Source: Pseudomonas sp. Root562
GTDB taxonomy: Bacteria; Pseudomonadota; Gammaproteobacteria; Pseudomonadales; Pseudomonadaceae
Direction of reading: 5' to 3'
DNA length: 64,000 bases
Assembly: GCF_001427125.1 (NCBI RefSeq)
Contig: NZ_LMGK01000001.1
Span: 260,108-324,107, forward strand
The notes under the pieces were generated by a model that was given only the letters and a program-made list of their open reading frames with translations, did no database searches and was not told the origin of the DNA. The position numbers and the translations under genes are program-made. Below are positions 16,083 to 27,326 of this stretch, one piece after another. Position 1 is the stretch's first letter. Each line of letters opens with the position of its first letter.

Positions 16083-18524
16083 TCAGAACAAATCGATCGG
16101 CGCCGCTTCATCCGCCGGCAGCGGGCTGCCCGGCGTAATGCCGTTACCCAGCTCGTTCATCGACGGTGGCGTGTCCTCGGCCTTGAACAGCTCGAAGTAG
16201 GCGCCCGGCGTGCCTGGAGTGGCGGCGCGGCCGCTGATCGGGTCGACTCGCAAGCTGAGGATGCCTTCGGGCTCTGGCTGCGTATGCGGCGGCAGGTCCT
16301 TGAGCGCGGCGGCCATGTAGTTCATCCAGATCGGCAGGGCTACGGTGCCGCCAAACTCCTTGCGCCCCAGGCTTTCAGGCTGGTCGAAGCCGGTCCAGAC
16401 GGTGGTCACGTAATCGGCGTTGTAACCGGAGAACCAGGCGTCCTTGGATTCGTTGGTGGTACCGGTTTTACCCGCGATGTCGCTGCGACCCAAGGCCAGC
16501 GCACGACGCCCGGTGCCGAGTTTTATAACGTCCTCGAGCATGCTGTTGAGGATGTAGGTCGTGCGGCCATCAACAATGCGTTCAGCCACCGCCGGTGCTT
16601 GGGGTGTCGGTTGTGCGTTCATGGCATCGCTCGGCGTTGCGTTGACCGTGAAAGCTTCGGCAACTGGCGCGGCAATGCCGTCGGTGGCTGCGCCGCCCTT
16701 CGGCACGCTGGGCGGATTGGCGACGAAAAGCGTGTCGCCGTTGCGGCTTTCGATTTTGTCGATGATGTAAGGAGTGATCTTGTAGCCACCGTTGGCGAAC
16801 GTGGCCCAACCGGTGGCGATCTCCATCGGCGTCAGCGTTGCGGTGCCCAGTGCCAGCGACAGGTTGGGAGGCAGGTCCTGCTTGTTGAAGCCGAAGCGGC
16901 TGATGTAGTCGATGGTCTTGCCGACGCCCATCGCTTGCAGCAAGCGGATCGATACCAGGTTGCGCGACTTGTACAGCGCCTCACGCAAACGAATCGGGCC
17001 AAGGAAGGTGTTGGTATCGTTCTTCGGGCGCCAGACCTTGTCCAGGTACTCATCGACGAAAACGATCGGCGCATCGTTCACCAGGCTGGCGGCGGTGTAG
17101 CCATTGTCCAGCGCAGCGCTGTACACGAATGGCTTGAAGCTCGACCCGGGCTGGCGCTTGGCCTGCAGTGCGCGGTTGTAGTTGCTCTGCTCAAAGGCAA
17201 AGCCACCCACCAGCGAGCGGATCGCGCCATTTTGTGGATCGAGGGACACCAGCGCACCCTGAGCCTGCGGAACCTGACTGAACTTCAGCGAATTGTCCGG
17301 CTGGCGTTGTACACGGATCAAGTCGCCAACCTGGGCGACATCCGACGGCTGCTTCGGATTGGGCCCCATACTGTTGGTGTTCAGGAAAGGGCGAGCCCAT
17401 TTCATGGTTTCCCAGCTGACGTGTTCCTGTCCGGTGCGGGTCAGCACCTGCAGCCCGGTCTTGTCGACCTGGGTAACGATGGCCGGCTCAAGGCTGCTGA
17501 TGGTGCGCTGCTTGGTCAGTTCGGTGGCCCAGGCTTCGCGGGTCTTGCCCGGCAGGCGTGATTCAGGGCCTCGGTAGCCATGACGCTGGTCGTAGGTCAT
17601 CAGGCCTTCGTGGAGGGCGGTGTTGGCCATTTCCTGAAGGTTGCTGGGCACGGTAGTGGTGACGCGGAAACCTTCGGTATAGGCGTCGCTACCATAGCGG
17701 CCGACCATTTCGGCGCGGGCCATCTCGGCGATGTAAGGGGCGTTCACTTCCGGTGTCGGCACGTGATAGCTGGCGTTCAGCGGTTCGTTGATCGCCGCGG
17801 TGTAATCGGCTTCAGTGATTTTGCCCAGTTTGTACATGCGCCCCAGGATCCAGTCGCGCCGCTCTTTGCTGCGGGCCGGGTTGGCCAACGGGTTGAAACG
17901 AGACGGGGCCTTGGGCAGGCCGGCGATCATGGCCATCTGCGCCAGGCTGACGTCGCGAATCGACTTGCCGTAATACACCTGCGCGGCAGCTTCGATACCG
18001 TAGGCACGGTTGCCCAGGTAGATCTTGTTGACGTACAGCTCAAGGATTTCGTCCTTGGTCAGCTGGCGTTCAATCTGCAGTGCCAGGAGGATTTCCGTGG
18101 TCTTGCGGGAAAAGCTGCGTTCGCTGGTCAGGAAGAAGTTCTTCGCTACCTGCATGGTAATGGTGCTGCCGCCGGACTGGATGTGGCCACTTTTGACCAG
18201 TTGGGTCGCCGCGCGCATCAGGCTGCTGGGGTCGACGCCGTAATGGTTGGCGAAGTTGTCGTCTTCAGCACTTAGTAACGCATTTATGAAATTGGGTGGA
18301 ATGTCGGCGAACTTGATCGGGGTACGGCGCATTTCGCCAAATTCTGCGATCAACTTGTTATCGCTGCTGTAGACCCGCAATGGAATCTGCAACTGAATGC
18401 TTCTCAAAGCCTCCACGGACGGCAATCCGGGGCTAAGGTAAAGAAACGCCCCGCTCAGACCCAGAAGCAGTCCGCAGAAAACCGCGACGATGGACCAACC
18501 GAAAAATTTCAGCAGACGAATCAA
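16083..18524 (-). CDS. ponA: Penicillin-binding protein 1A, bifunctional transglycosylase/transpeptidase
   Basis: This 813-residue class A PBP polymerises and cross-links peptidoglycan in the periplasm. An N-terminal anchor spans about 8-30. The glycosyltransferase domain has the catalytic SAEDDNFANHYGVD (Glu87) and GGSTITMQVAKN. The transpeptidase domain has the SxxK box GSSFKPF near residue 470, SRN, and KTGTTNESKDAWF. The frame begins with a TTG (MIRLLKFFGW) with no obvious Shine-Dalgarno sequence, and no later Met fits the conserved start. It is divergent from pilM, as usual in Pseudomonas. Confidence 0.95.
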   Translation of the reverse strand: MIRLLKFFGWSIVAVFCGLLLGLSGAFLYLSPGLPSVEALRSIQLQIPLRVYSSDNKLIAEFGEMRRTPIKFADIPPNFINALLSAEDDNFANHYGVDPSSLMRAATQLVKSGHIQSGGSTITMQVAKNFFLTSERSFSRKTTEILLALQIERQLTKDEILELYVNKIYLGNRAYGIEAAAQVYYGKSIRDVSLAQMAMIAGLPKAPSRFNPLANPARSKERRDWILGRMYKLGKITEADYTAAINEPLNASYHVPTPEVNAPYIAEMARAEMVGRYGSDAYTEGFRVTTTVPSNLQEMANTALHEGLMTYDQRHGYRGPESRLPGKTREAWATELTKQRTISSLEPAIVTQVDKTGLQVLTRTGQEHVSWETMKWARPFLNTNSMGPNPKQPSDVAQVGDLIRVQRQPDNSLKFSQVPQAQGALVSLDPQNGAIRSLVGGFAFEQSNYNRALQAKRQPGSSFKPFVYSAALDNGYTAASLVNDAPIVFVDEYLDKVWRPKNDTNTFLGPIRLREALYKSRNLVSIRLLQAMGVGKTIDYISRFGFNKQDLPPNLSLALGTATLTPMEIATGWATFANGGYKITPYIIDKIESRNGDTLFVANPPSVPKGGAATDGIAAPVAEAFTVNATPSDAMNAQPTPQAPAVAERIVDGRTTYILNSMLEDVIKLGTGRRALALGRSDIAGKTGTTNESKDAWFSGYNADYVTTVWTGFDQPESLGRKEFGGTVALPIWMNYMAAALKDLPPHTQPEPEGILSLRVDPISGRAATPGTPGAYFELFKAEDTPPSMNELGNGITPGSPLPADEAAPIDLF

Positions 18525-18710
18525 GGCTTTTGGATATCCAGGGCAAAAAATGAATTAGGCATCAGGGTTCAGGCTAAAGGCGAACGACCCGCGCTTGAGA
18601 AAGCGGAAAAAAAACGCTGGGCATTATAAGCATTTTTCCGCCGCAGGCGTCATTGACGGCAGCTGTCAAGACGGGCGGAGGGAACGCAATACACATTACA
18701 GAGTCCGTAA

Positions 18711-19798
<1,088 letters not shown>

Positions 19799-19799
<1 letters not shown>

Positions 19800-20365
19800 T
19801 GGCACGGATCAATCTTTTACCTTGGCGGGAAGAACTGCGCGAGCAGCGTCGCAAACGCTTTCTGCTGACTCTGGTCGGCGTGCTGGTGGGATCGACAGGC
19901 GCTGTGCTGATCGCCAATCAGGCCATCGACGGTGCCATCAGCCGTCAGATTGCGCGCAATGATTACATCGGCAAGCAAATTGTCGTGGTCGACGAGCGGA
20001 TCAAGCAGATCAGTGAGCTCAAGGCTCGCCGTCAGCAACTGGTCGAGCGCATGCGGATCATCCAGGACTTGCAGGGCAACCGGCCGATCAGCGGGCGGAT
20101 TTTTGATCAGCTGGCGCGAACCCTGCCGGATGGGGTGTATTTCACTGAAGTCAAAATGTCAGGCAAGACCTTGTCGATCACCGGTGCGGCAGAGTCGAAC
20201 AATCGTGTATCCGATTTGATGCGCAACCTGGATGCCTCCGATTGGTTTGATGCCCCCAGCCTGACCGAGGTGAAAGCGACCACTGCCGGACAACTGGATC
20301 AAGCCAACGTCTTTCAGTTGAGCGTGCGGCAGACCCAGCCGGCTGCGGTGGAGGGCGGGAAATGA
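19799..20365 (+). CDS. pilN: Type IV pilus assembly protein PilN
   Basis: This 188-residue bitopic inner-membrane protein begins with the conserved cytoplasmic MARINLLPWREELR that binds PilM. One membrane helix follows at about 22-42. The periplasmic part has a coiled coil (about 45-90) and a ferredoxin-like domain, and pairs with PilO. Its start and stop overlap pilM and pilO. Confidence 0.96.
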
Positions 20366-20985
20366 CTCCGTCTGAATGGTTCGAAGGGCTGCGCAAGATC
20401 GATATCAACGAACTGGATACGAGCAATATCGGTTCCTGGCCGCCCGCGATCAAGGTGTTGGTGGGTGTGCTGCTGATGGTTCTGGTGTTGTCGCTGGGTT
20501 ACAGCATGTCCACCAGCGAGCTTGAGAACCAGCTAGATCTCAAGCGTGAGGAAGAGTCGACCCTCAAAGAGCAGTTCGCCACCAAGGCGCACATGGCGGC
20601 AAACCTCGAGCTTTACACGCAACAGATGAAAGAGATGGAAAACTCCTTTGGCGTGCTGCTGCGGCAATTGCCCAGTGATACCGAAGTGCCCGGTCTGCTG
20701 GAAGACATCACTCGCACCGGTCTGGGCAGTGGCCTGGAATTCGAAGAAATCAAACTGCTGCCGGAGGTGACCCAGCCGTTCTACATCGAATTGCCGATCC
20801 AGATTACCGTCACCGGCGCTTATCACGACCTGGCGACGTTCGTCAGCGGTGTAGCCGGTCTGCCGCGCATCGTCACCCTGCACGATTTCGACCTGGCCCC
20901 GGCCAACCCTGACGGCGGGCCGAAACTGCGCATGAGCATCCTGGCCAAGACCTACCGCTACAACGACAAAGGGCTGCAGCAATGA
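20362..20985 (+). CDS. pilO: Type IV pilus assembly protein PilO
   Basis: This 207-residue protein has one membrane helix at about 30-50 (IKVLVGVLLMVLVLSLGY). A periplasmic coiled coil follows, then a ferredoxin-like fold. It forms the alignment subcomplex with PilN and PilP. Its ATGA overlaps the end of pilN, and another ATGA links it to pilP. Confidence 0.96.
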   Translation: MTPSEWFEGLRKIDINELDTSNIGSWPPAIKVLVGVLLMVLVLSLGYSMSTSELENQLDLKREEESTLKEQFATKAHMAANLELYTQQMKEMENSFGVLLRQLPSDTEVPGLLEDITRTGLGSGLEFEEIKLLPEVTQPFYIELPIQITVTGAYHDLATFVSGVAGLPRIVTLHDFDLAPANPDGGPKLRMSILAKTYRYNDKGLQQ

Positions 20986-21509
20986 GCCTTGTTCGCGGAC
21001 TTTGCATGGCGATGTTGCTGGTCGTGCTCGGCGGTTGTAACAGTGGCGAAGACTTCAGCGACCTGGACGCCTACATGAACGAAATGCGTCTGCGAGCACC
21101 GGGGAAGATTGAACCAACGCCCACATTTCGGTCTTACCCGACATTCACCTACAACGCTGCCAACCTGCGCAGCCCGTTTTCCCGGCAAGTCAGAATCGAC
21201 CTGGCCGGTCAGAAACACGGGTCGCGCAACGTCAAGCCGGACCCGAACCGGGTCAAGCAGTACCTCGAGGGATTCAATATCGAGCAGTTTGAAATGGTCG
21301 GCACAATTTCCAATGCGGCTGGCTCCTTTGCATTGTTACGCGGGGCTGGCGGAGTGCATCGGCTGAAGGTCGGCGATTACCTGGGGCGCAACGAAGGCCG
21401 GATAGTCGCCATCAGCAGCGCCCAGGTCGATGTGGTCGAAATCGTCCCGGATGGCCAGGGTGCCTGGCTGGAAAGGCCGCGGACCATCCCTTTGAAAGAG
21501 CACTCATAG
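20982..21509 (+). CDS. pilP: Type IV pilus lipoprotein PilP
   Basis: This 175-residue inner-membrane lipoprotein has a lipobox LVVLGGC, with Cys19 as the lipidated residue. A flexible segment leads to a C-terminal beta-domain (about 85-165) that contacts the PilQ N0/N1 domains. It links the PilMNO platform to the secretin. It starts in an ATGA overlap with pilO. Confidence 0.95.
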   Translation: MSLVRGLCMAMLLVVLGGCNSGEDFSDLDAYMNEMRLRAPGKIEPTPTFRSYPTFTYNAANLRSPFSRQVRIDLAGQKHGSRNVKPDPNRVKQYLEGFNIEQFEMVGTISNAAGSFALLRGAGGVHRLKVGDYLGRNEGRIVAISSAQVDVVEIVPDGQGAWLERPRTIPLKEHS

Positions 21510-21522
21510 TGGGATTCGAAAA

Positions 21523-23598
21523 ATGAACAGGATTTTCTCCACCCTCGGAATGTCGCTATGGATAGCGTTGCTGTCGCCGATGGTACAAGCGGCCAACCTC
21601 AAAGCGCTCGATGTCGCTGCACTGCCGGGCGACCGCGTCGAGTTGAAGCTGGCGTTCGATGAGCCACCGCCGGCTCCCCATGGGTACACCACTGAGTCGC
21701 CAGCACGGATCGCACTCGACCTGCCAGGTGTGGTCAGCCAACTGGCCAGCAAGACCCGTGACCTGGGAGCGGGTAACGCCCGCAGCGCAACCGTGGTCGA
21801 GGCCAAGGATCGTACGCGGCTGATCATCAATTTGACCCAGCTGACGCCGTACGACACCCGAATCGAAGGCAATAATCTGTTTGTAGTGGTTGGGCAGGGT
21901 GGCAAAAGCGCGACTCGCAGGCCGGTTGCCACTACCACTGCCGCCCCGACCCCGGCACGCCCGGTTGCGACGGCAAGCAAAGCCATACGCGGAGTGGATT
22001 TTCAGCGTGGCACGCAAGGAGAAGGCAATGTAGTGATTGATCTGTCGGACCCTTCCATTGCGCCCGACATACAGGAGCGCGAGGGCAAGATCATTCTCGG
22101 ATTCGCCAGGACCCGTCTGCCCGAACCGTTGCGAGTACGCCTGGACGTCAAGGATTTCGCCACGCCTGTGCAGTTCGTCAATGCCAATGTCACCGGCGAC
22201 AGAGCCACCATCACCATCGAGCCCAGCGGCGCCTTCGATTATTCGACTTACCAGACCGACAACAAGCTGACCGTCAGCATCCGCCCGATGACCGTCGACG
22301 ACCTGCAAAAGCGCAATGCCGACCGCTACGCCTACAGCGGCGAAAAGCTCTCGCTGAATTTCCAGGACATCGATGTGCGCTCGGTGCTGCAACTGATCGC
22401 AGATTTTACCAATCTCAATCTGGTGGCCAGCGACACGGTGCAGGGTGGCATCACATTGCGCCTGCAAAACGTGCCTTGGGACCAGGCGCTGGACCTGGTG
22501 TTGAAGACCAAGGGGCTGGACAAGCGCAAGATTGGTAACGTCCTGTTGGTGGCGCCGGCCGATGAAATCGCCGCAAGAGAGCGTCAGGAACTGGAGTCGC
22601 AGAAACAGATCGCCGATCTGGCACCGCTGCGGCGGGAGCTGCTTCAGGTCAATTACGCCAAGGCAGCCGATATCTCGAAGCTGTTCCAGTCGGTAACCAG
22701 TGCCGAAGCGAAGGTCGACGAGCGGGGGTCGATCACTGTCGATGAGCGCACCAATAACATCATTGCCTACCAGACACAGGATCGGCTCGACGAGTTGCGG
22801 CGGATTGTGGCGCAACTGGATATCCCGGTACGCCAGGTGATGATCGAGGCGCGAATCGTCGAAGCCAACGTCGATTACGACAAGAGCCTTGGCGTACGCT
22901 GGGGTGGTTCGATCCAGAACAAGGGCAACTGGAATACTTCGGGGGTCAGCAATGGTGCCAATTCGTCATCGACCATCGGTACACCGGGTAGCACCAGCAC
23001 CAACTCGCCGTTCGTCGATTTGGGGGCGGTCAACAATACCTCGGGTATCGGCATTGCCTTCATCACCGACAATGTCCTCCTGGACCTTGAACTGACAGCC
23101 ATGGAGAAAACCGGTAACGGCGAAATTGTCTCGCAGCCCAAGGTGGTCACGTCCGACAAGGAAACGGCGAAGATCCTCAAGGGCACCGAGATTCCTTACC
23201 AGGAAGCCAGTTCCAGCGGCGCCACTTCCGTGTCGTTCAAGGAGGCTTCGCTGTCGCTGGAAGTAACGCCGCAAATCACGCCGGATAACCGGATCATCAT
23301 GGAAGTGAAGGTCACCAAGGACGAGCCGGACTACCTCAACAAAGTCCAGGATGTGCCGCCGATCAAGAAAAACGAAGTCAACGCCAAGGTCCTGGTCAAC
23401 GACGGGGAGACCATCGTTATTGGCGGCGTTTTCTCAAATACTCAGAGCAAGGTTGTAGATAAGGTGCCATTTCTTGGCGATGTGCCGTATCTTGGCCGCC
23501 TTTTCCGGCGTGACGTGGTTTCGGAGAAAAAATCCGAGCTGTTGGTGTTTCTCACTCCGCGTATCATGAATAACCAGGCGATTGCTGTGAGTCGTTGA
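21523..23598 (+). CDS. pilQ: Type IV pilus outer-membrane secretin PilQ
   Basis: This 691-residue secretin has a signal peptide ending ...SPMVQA. Two N-terminal AMIN domains bind peptidoglycan (about 28-125 and 150-250). The N0/STN segment is [19 protein letters not shown], followed by N1 and a C-terminal secretin domain with [17 protein letters not shown]. It forms the pore through which the pilus exits. It starts 13 bases after pilP and stops 4 bases before aroK. Confidence 0.97.
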   Translation: MNRIFSTLGMSLWIALLSPMVQAANLKALDVAALPGDRVELKLAFDEPPPAPHGYTTESPARIALDLPGVVSQLASKTRDLGAGNARSATVVEAKDRTRLIINLTQLTPYDTRIEGNNLFVVVGQGGKSATRRPVATTTAAPTPARPVATASKAIRGVDFQRGTQGEGNVVIDLSDPSIAPDIQEREGKIILGFARTRLPEPLRVRLDVKDFATPVQFVNANVTGDRATITIEPSGAFDYSTYQTDNKLTVSIRPMTVDDLQKRNADRYAYSGEKLSLNFQDIDVRSVLQLIADFTNLNLVASDTVQGGITLRLQNVPWDQALDLVLKTKGLDKRKIGNVLLVAPADEIAARERQELESQKQIADLAPLRRELLQVNYAKAADISKLFQSVTSAEAKVDERGSITVDERTNNIIAYQTQDRLDELRRIVAQLDIPVRQVMIEARIVEANVDYDKSLGVRWGGSIQNKGNWNTSGVSNGANSSSTIGTPGSTSTNSPFVDLGAVNNTSGIGIAFITDNVLLDLELTAMEKTGNGEIVSQPKVVTSDKETAKILKGTEIPYQEASSSGATSVSFKEASLSLEVTPQITPDNRIIMEVKVTKDEPDYLNKVQDVPPIKKNEVNAKVLVNDGETIVIGGVFSNTQSKVVDKVPFLGDVPYLGRLFRRDVVSEKKSELLVFLTPRIMNNQAIAVSR

Positions 23599-23602
23599 TT
23601 CT

Positions 23603-24121
23603 GTGCGAAATTTGATTCTTGTAGGACCGATGGGCGCTGGAAAAAGCACCATCGGCCGGTTGCTGGCCAAAGAGCTGCGCTTGCCATTCAAAGATTCCGA
23701 TAAGGAAATTGAATTACGCACGGGCGCCAATATCCCATGGATCTTCGATAAAGAAGGCGAACCGGGCTTTCGCGATCGCGAGCAGGCAATGATTGCCGAG
23801 CTGTGCGATTACGACGGCGTGGTGCTGGCGACCGGCGGTGGCGCAGTCATGCGCGAAGCCAATCGTCGGGCACTGCACGCCGGCGGACGCGTGGTTTATC
23901 TGCATGCTTCCGTTGAGCAGCAGGTCGGGCGCACTTCGCGTGACCGCAATCGCCCTTTGCTGCGCACCGCCGATCCGGCCAAGACCCTTCGGGATCTGCT
24001 GGCGATCCGCGATCCGCTCTATCGGGAAATCGCCGATCTGGTGGTGGAAACCGATGAGCGGCCACCGCGAATGGTCGTGCTCGATATTCTGGAGCGTCTG
24101 CAGCAATTGCCGCCCCGTTAA
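23603..24121 (+). CDS. aroK: Shikimate kinase
   Basis: This 172-residue enzyme phosphorylates shikimate in the aromatic amino-acid pathway. The P-loop GPMGAGKST lies at 8-16. [12 protein letters not shown] and ATGGGAVMR carry the shikimate-binding residues, and [11 protein letters not shown] forms the lid. A GTG start is used. Linkage to pilQ and aroB is standard in gamma-proteobacteria. Confidence 0.97.
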   Translation: MRNLILVGPMGAGKSTIGRLLAKELRLPFKDSDKEIELRTGANIPWIFDKEGEPGFRDREQAMIAELCDYDGVVLATGGGAVMREANRRALHAGGRVVYLHASVEQQVGRTSRDRNRPLLRTADPAKTLRDLLAIRDPLYREIADLVVETDERPPRMVVLDILERLQQLPPR

Positions 24122-24272
24122 AGCGCTGCACGAAATGCGCTATCCTCGGCGTCCTGCCATGACCGCAATCGGTTGTGGCGGATGGCTACCGGACGGCGTC
24201 AGACCAGCAGGGGCCGTGGACATTCGTTAATTCAAGGCAGGACGCCTGATTCCATCTTCACTGTGGGGACAC

Positions 24273-25373
24273 ATGCAGACACTCAAGGTCGATCTAGGCG
24301 AGCGCAGCTACCCGATTCATATTGGCGAAGGTTTGTTGGATCAGCCTGAGCTGCTGGCCCCGCATATTCGCGGGCGGCAAGTGGCGATCATTTCCAACGA
24401 AACCGTTGCGCCGCTCTATCTCGAACGTCTGACCCGCAGTCTGGCGCAGTTCTCGGTGATTTCCGTGGTGCTGCCCGATGGCGAAGCCTTCAAGACCTGG
24501 GAAACCCTGCAACTGATTTTCGACGGTCTGTTGACCGCCCGGCACGATCGCCGCACCACGGTGATTGCCCTTGGCGGCGGCGTTATCGGTGACATGGCCG
24601 GTTTTGCCGCGGCCTGCTATCAGCGTGGTGTCGATTTCATACAGGTCCCGACCACGCTGTTGTCGCAAGTAGATTCTTCCGTGGGTGGCAAGACCGGAAT
24701 CAACCACCCGCTGGGCAAGAACATGGTCGGCGCCTTTTATCAGCCGAACGTCGTGCTGATCGACACGACCTCGCTCAATACCCTGCCGGCCCGCGAACTG
24801 TCCGCCGGTCTGGCGGAAGTCATCAAGTACGGTCTGATCTGCGATGAGCCATTCCTGACCTGGCTCGAAGACAATGTCGATCGCCTGCGCAACCTGGATC
24901 AGCAAGCCCTGACCTACGCCATCGAGCGCTCTTGCGCGGCCAAGGCAGCGGTGGTCGGTGCCGACGAGAAAGAGACTGGTGTGCGAGCCACGCTCAACCT
25001 CGGCCACACCTTCGGTCATGCCATCGAAACCCACATGGGCTATGGTGTCTGGCTGCATGGCGAGGCTGTGGCTGCCGGCACCGTGATGGCGCTAGAGATG
25101 TCCTCGCGCCTGGGCTGGATCAGCGAGCAGGAGCGTGATCGCGGCATTCGGCTGTTCCAGCGCGCCGGGTTGCCGGTCATTCCGCCTGAAGAGATGACGC
25201 CAGCCAATTTCCTCGAACACATGGCAATTGATAAAAAAGTGATCGACGGTCGTTTGCGCCTGGTGCTGCTGCGCCACATGGGCGAAGCGGTGGTGACCGA
25301 CGATTATCCGAAAGAGGTTCTACAGGCCACGCTGGGAGCGGATTACCGCGCCCTGGCTCAGCTTAAAGGTTAA
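24273..25373 (+). CDS. aroB: 3-dehydroquinate synthase
   Basis: This 366-residue NAD-dependent enzyme converts DAHP to 3-dehydroquinate, the second step of the shikimate pathway. [19 protein letters not shown] is the NAD/substrate-binding core. [11 protein letters not shown] and the zinc ligands in [12 protein letters not shown] and WLHGEAV are present. The length is normal. A gap of about 150 bases follows aroK, and damX begins about 10 bases after its stop. Confidence 0.97.
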   Translation: MQTLKVDLGERSYPIHIGEGLLDQPELLAPHIRGRQVAIISNETVAPLYLERLTRSLAQFSVISVVLPDGEAFKTWETLQLIFDGLLTARHDRRTTVIALGGGVIGDMAGFAAACYQRGVDFIQVPTTLLSQVDSSVGGKTGINHPLGKNMVGAFYQPNVVLIDTTSLNTLPARELSAGLAEVIKYGLICDEPFLTWLEDNVDRLRNLDQQALTYAIERSCAAKAAVVGADEKETGVRATLNLGHTFGHAIETHMGYGVWLHGEAVAAGTVMALEMSSRLGWISEQERDRGIRLFQRAGLPVIPPEEMTPANFLEHMAIDKKVIDGRLRLVLLRHMGEAVVTDDYPKEVLQATLGADYRALAQLKG

Positions 25374-25383
25374 TAAGAACGCG

Positions 25384-26976
25384 ATGACTAGTTTGCATGC
25401 CGACGAGGCTTTCCTCGGCCATTACCAGTTGAGTCATGACCCTTTCGCTCCACGGGTGCCTGGCTTCAAGTTTTTCCCGGCCCAGCGCAAACCCGTGCTG
25501 GGGCAGTTGCATCATCTGGCGCGTTATAGCCAGTTGCTGCTGGTGGTCACAGGGCCACAAGGCAGCGGCAAGACCCTGCTGCGTCAGGCCCTGGTTGCCA
25601 GCACCAACAAACAATCGGTGCAGAGCGTGGTGGTTTCCGCCCGTGGCGCCGGCGATGCGGCTGGCGTACTGCGGCAGGTGGCCCAGGCACTGGACGTTGC
25701 CCAGGCCGAGATCGGCGCAATCCTGGCTCAGGTGGTGCAACTGGCACTCACCGGTCAGGAAGTCTATTTGCTGGTGGATGATGCCGAGCAGCTCGACGAA
25801 TCCGCGCTCGAAGCGTTGATGGCGCTGGGTGCCGGTGCACCGGAAGGTCGCCCGCATGTGTTCCTGTTTGGCGAGTCGTCGATGATTGCTCAACTGGAGC
25901 AGTTGAGCCTCGAGGAAGAGCGCTTCCACGTCATCGAGTTACAGCCGTACAGCGAAGAAGAGACCCGCGAATATCTGGATCAGCGCCTCGAAGGTGCAGG
26001 TCGGGGTATAGAACTTTTCACCGCAGATCAGATCTCTGATATTCACGAAAGCTCCGAGGGTTGGCCTGGCAATATCAACCAGGTTGCTCGCGATGCAATG
26101 ATCGAAGCCATGATTGCCAGCCGCTCAGCGGTGAAGCGTCCAAGTATGGGGTTCAATATGCCGAAGAAACACGTATTGGCGATTTCCGCCGTCGTCGTGG
26201 TCGCGGTAGCCGCCGCCTGGTTGATGCCAGGTCGCAGCAAAGCACCGACCACCGGTGCTCCGGCCAACGAGCAGGCGCAATTGCCGCTCGGCCAGGGCGC
26301 GCCTCAGGCGAACGGCGGCGCACCAGCCGTCGAATTCGCCGGCAATACGCAGCCGATGCCGCTGCCGTTGGTCGGTAATTCGCAGCCTGTCATGCGTGGT
26401 CCTCTGGCCGAAGCAGCGGGCGGTATTACCGAAGGTGACGATGGCGTTCCGCTAGAGGGCTCCAGCGAGACACCGCCGACCGTAACTACCACTGCGCCGC
26501 CTGCGGGCGTTCCGGCCGGGCCTGCGCCGACTCCTGCGGCCAAGCCGGTTCCGGCCCCGACGCAGGTCGCTACCGCCAAGCCTGCACCGGTTCCGGCGCC
26601 AGCCGCCAAGCCTGCTCCAGCTCCGGCCAAGCCGGCGGTCGCCGCAGCCAAGCCTGCCGAAAAACCAGCCGCTGCCACCAAGGCTGCCGGAGGTACCTGG
26701 TACGCCGGTCAGGCGCCGAGTAATTACGTAGTGCAAATCCTCGGCACCAGCTCCGAAACGGCCGCACAAAGCTTCGTCAAGGAGCAGGGCGGTGAATACC
26801 GTTATTTCAAGAAGGTCCTCAACGGCAAGCCACTTTATGTGATCACCTACGGCAACTTCGCCAGTCGTGATGCAGCCGTTTCAGCCATCAAGGCCTTGCC
26901 AGCGAAGGTTCAGGCTGGTAAACCTTGGCCTCGCACTGTCGCCAGCGTCCAACAGGAACTGGCAACAACTCGCTGA
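25384..26976 (+). CDS. damX: DamX-like cell-division protein: AAA ATPase plus SPOR domain
   Basis: This 530-residue protein has an N-terminal ExeA-type AAA ATPase domain (Walker A GPQGSGKT 57-64, Walker B LLVDDAEQ). A single membrane helix lies at about 262-282, followed by a long Pro/Ala-rich periplasmic linker. A C-terminal SPOR domain at about 435-520 (YVVQILGTSSETAAQSFVKE) ends the protein. SPOR targets the septum by binding denuded glycan. The enteric DamX keeps only a degenerate ATPase part; here the P-loop looks intact. The position between aroB and gltB matches Pseudomonas genomes. Confidence 0.85.
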   Translation: MTSLHADEAFLGHYQLSHDPFAPRVPGFKFFPAQRKPVLGQLHHLARYSQLLLVVTGPQGSGKTLLRQALVASTNKQSVQSVVVSARGAGDAAGVLRQVAQALDVAQAEIGAILAQVVQLALTGQEVYLLVDDAEQLDESALEALMALGAGAPEGRPHVFLFGESSMIAQLEQLSLEEERFHVIELQPYSEEETREYLDQRLEGAGRGIELFTADQISDIHESSEGWPGNINQVARDAMIEAMIASRSAVKRPSMGFNMPKKHVLAISAVVVVAVAAAWLMPGRSKAPTTGAPANEQAQLPLGQGAPQANGGAPAVEFAGNTQPMPLPLVGNSQPVMRGPLAEAAGGITEGDDGVPLEGSSETPPTVTTTAPPAGVPAGPAPTPAAKPVPAPTQVATAKPAPVPAPAAKPAPAPAKPAVAAAKPAEKPAAATKAAGGTWYAGQAPSNYVVQILGTSSETAAQSFVKEQGGEYRYFKKVLNGKPLYVITYGNFASRDAAVSAIKALPAKVQAGKPWPRTVASVQQELATTR

Positions 26977-26982
26977 AGATTC

Positions 26983-27003
26983 GGCGGCCTTACCCAGGCC
27001 GCC
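26983..27003. terminator. GC-rich hairpin after damX
   Basis: A perfect 7-bp stem GGCGGCC/GGCCGCC with loop TTACCCA begins about 7 bases after the damX stop. It lacks a T-run, so any termination would be weak or factor-assisted. Confidence 0.45.
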
Positions 27004-27188
27004 TCTCCAAGCACCTCAAAATTTCTGCAAGCGCGCGCTGGCCCCACAGGCCGCGTGCCTTGTGGTGTCTGCGTCACAGTAGTCTTTGAGTCGTTGCGGT
27101 CAGAATTAAAAAAGTTTTGACTAGCACAGCAGATCGCTTTAAACCTTTCATGAATGCGACATAGATTTGCGACATTTCGTCGTCAAAT

Positions 27189-27217
27189 TTGTGAGCCTCC
27201 GTGTCGGTGTGTACAAT
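27189..27217 (+). promoter_or_regulatory. Sigma-70-type promoter of gltBD
   Basis: TTGTGA and TACAAT are 17 bases apart, which is close to consensus. It lies in the 350-bp damX-gltB gap (26977-27326). Transcription would begin near 27224, leaving a leader of about 100 bases. A second possible -35 TTGACT at 27117 pairs with TTTAAA at only 15 bases. Between the damX hairpin and these elements nothing else stands out, apart from local AT-richness. Confidence 0.7.
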
Positions 27218-27326
27218 GACCTCCCTTTTGCCCCCGCAAAGCTGGCGTACGTCCAGCGTGGAAGGTAAGCGGTTGAATTGAAAAGAAATTTGCCTCGATA
27301 AGGGGCAGCCTGGTGAGAAAGTGTCT

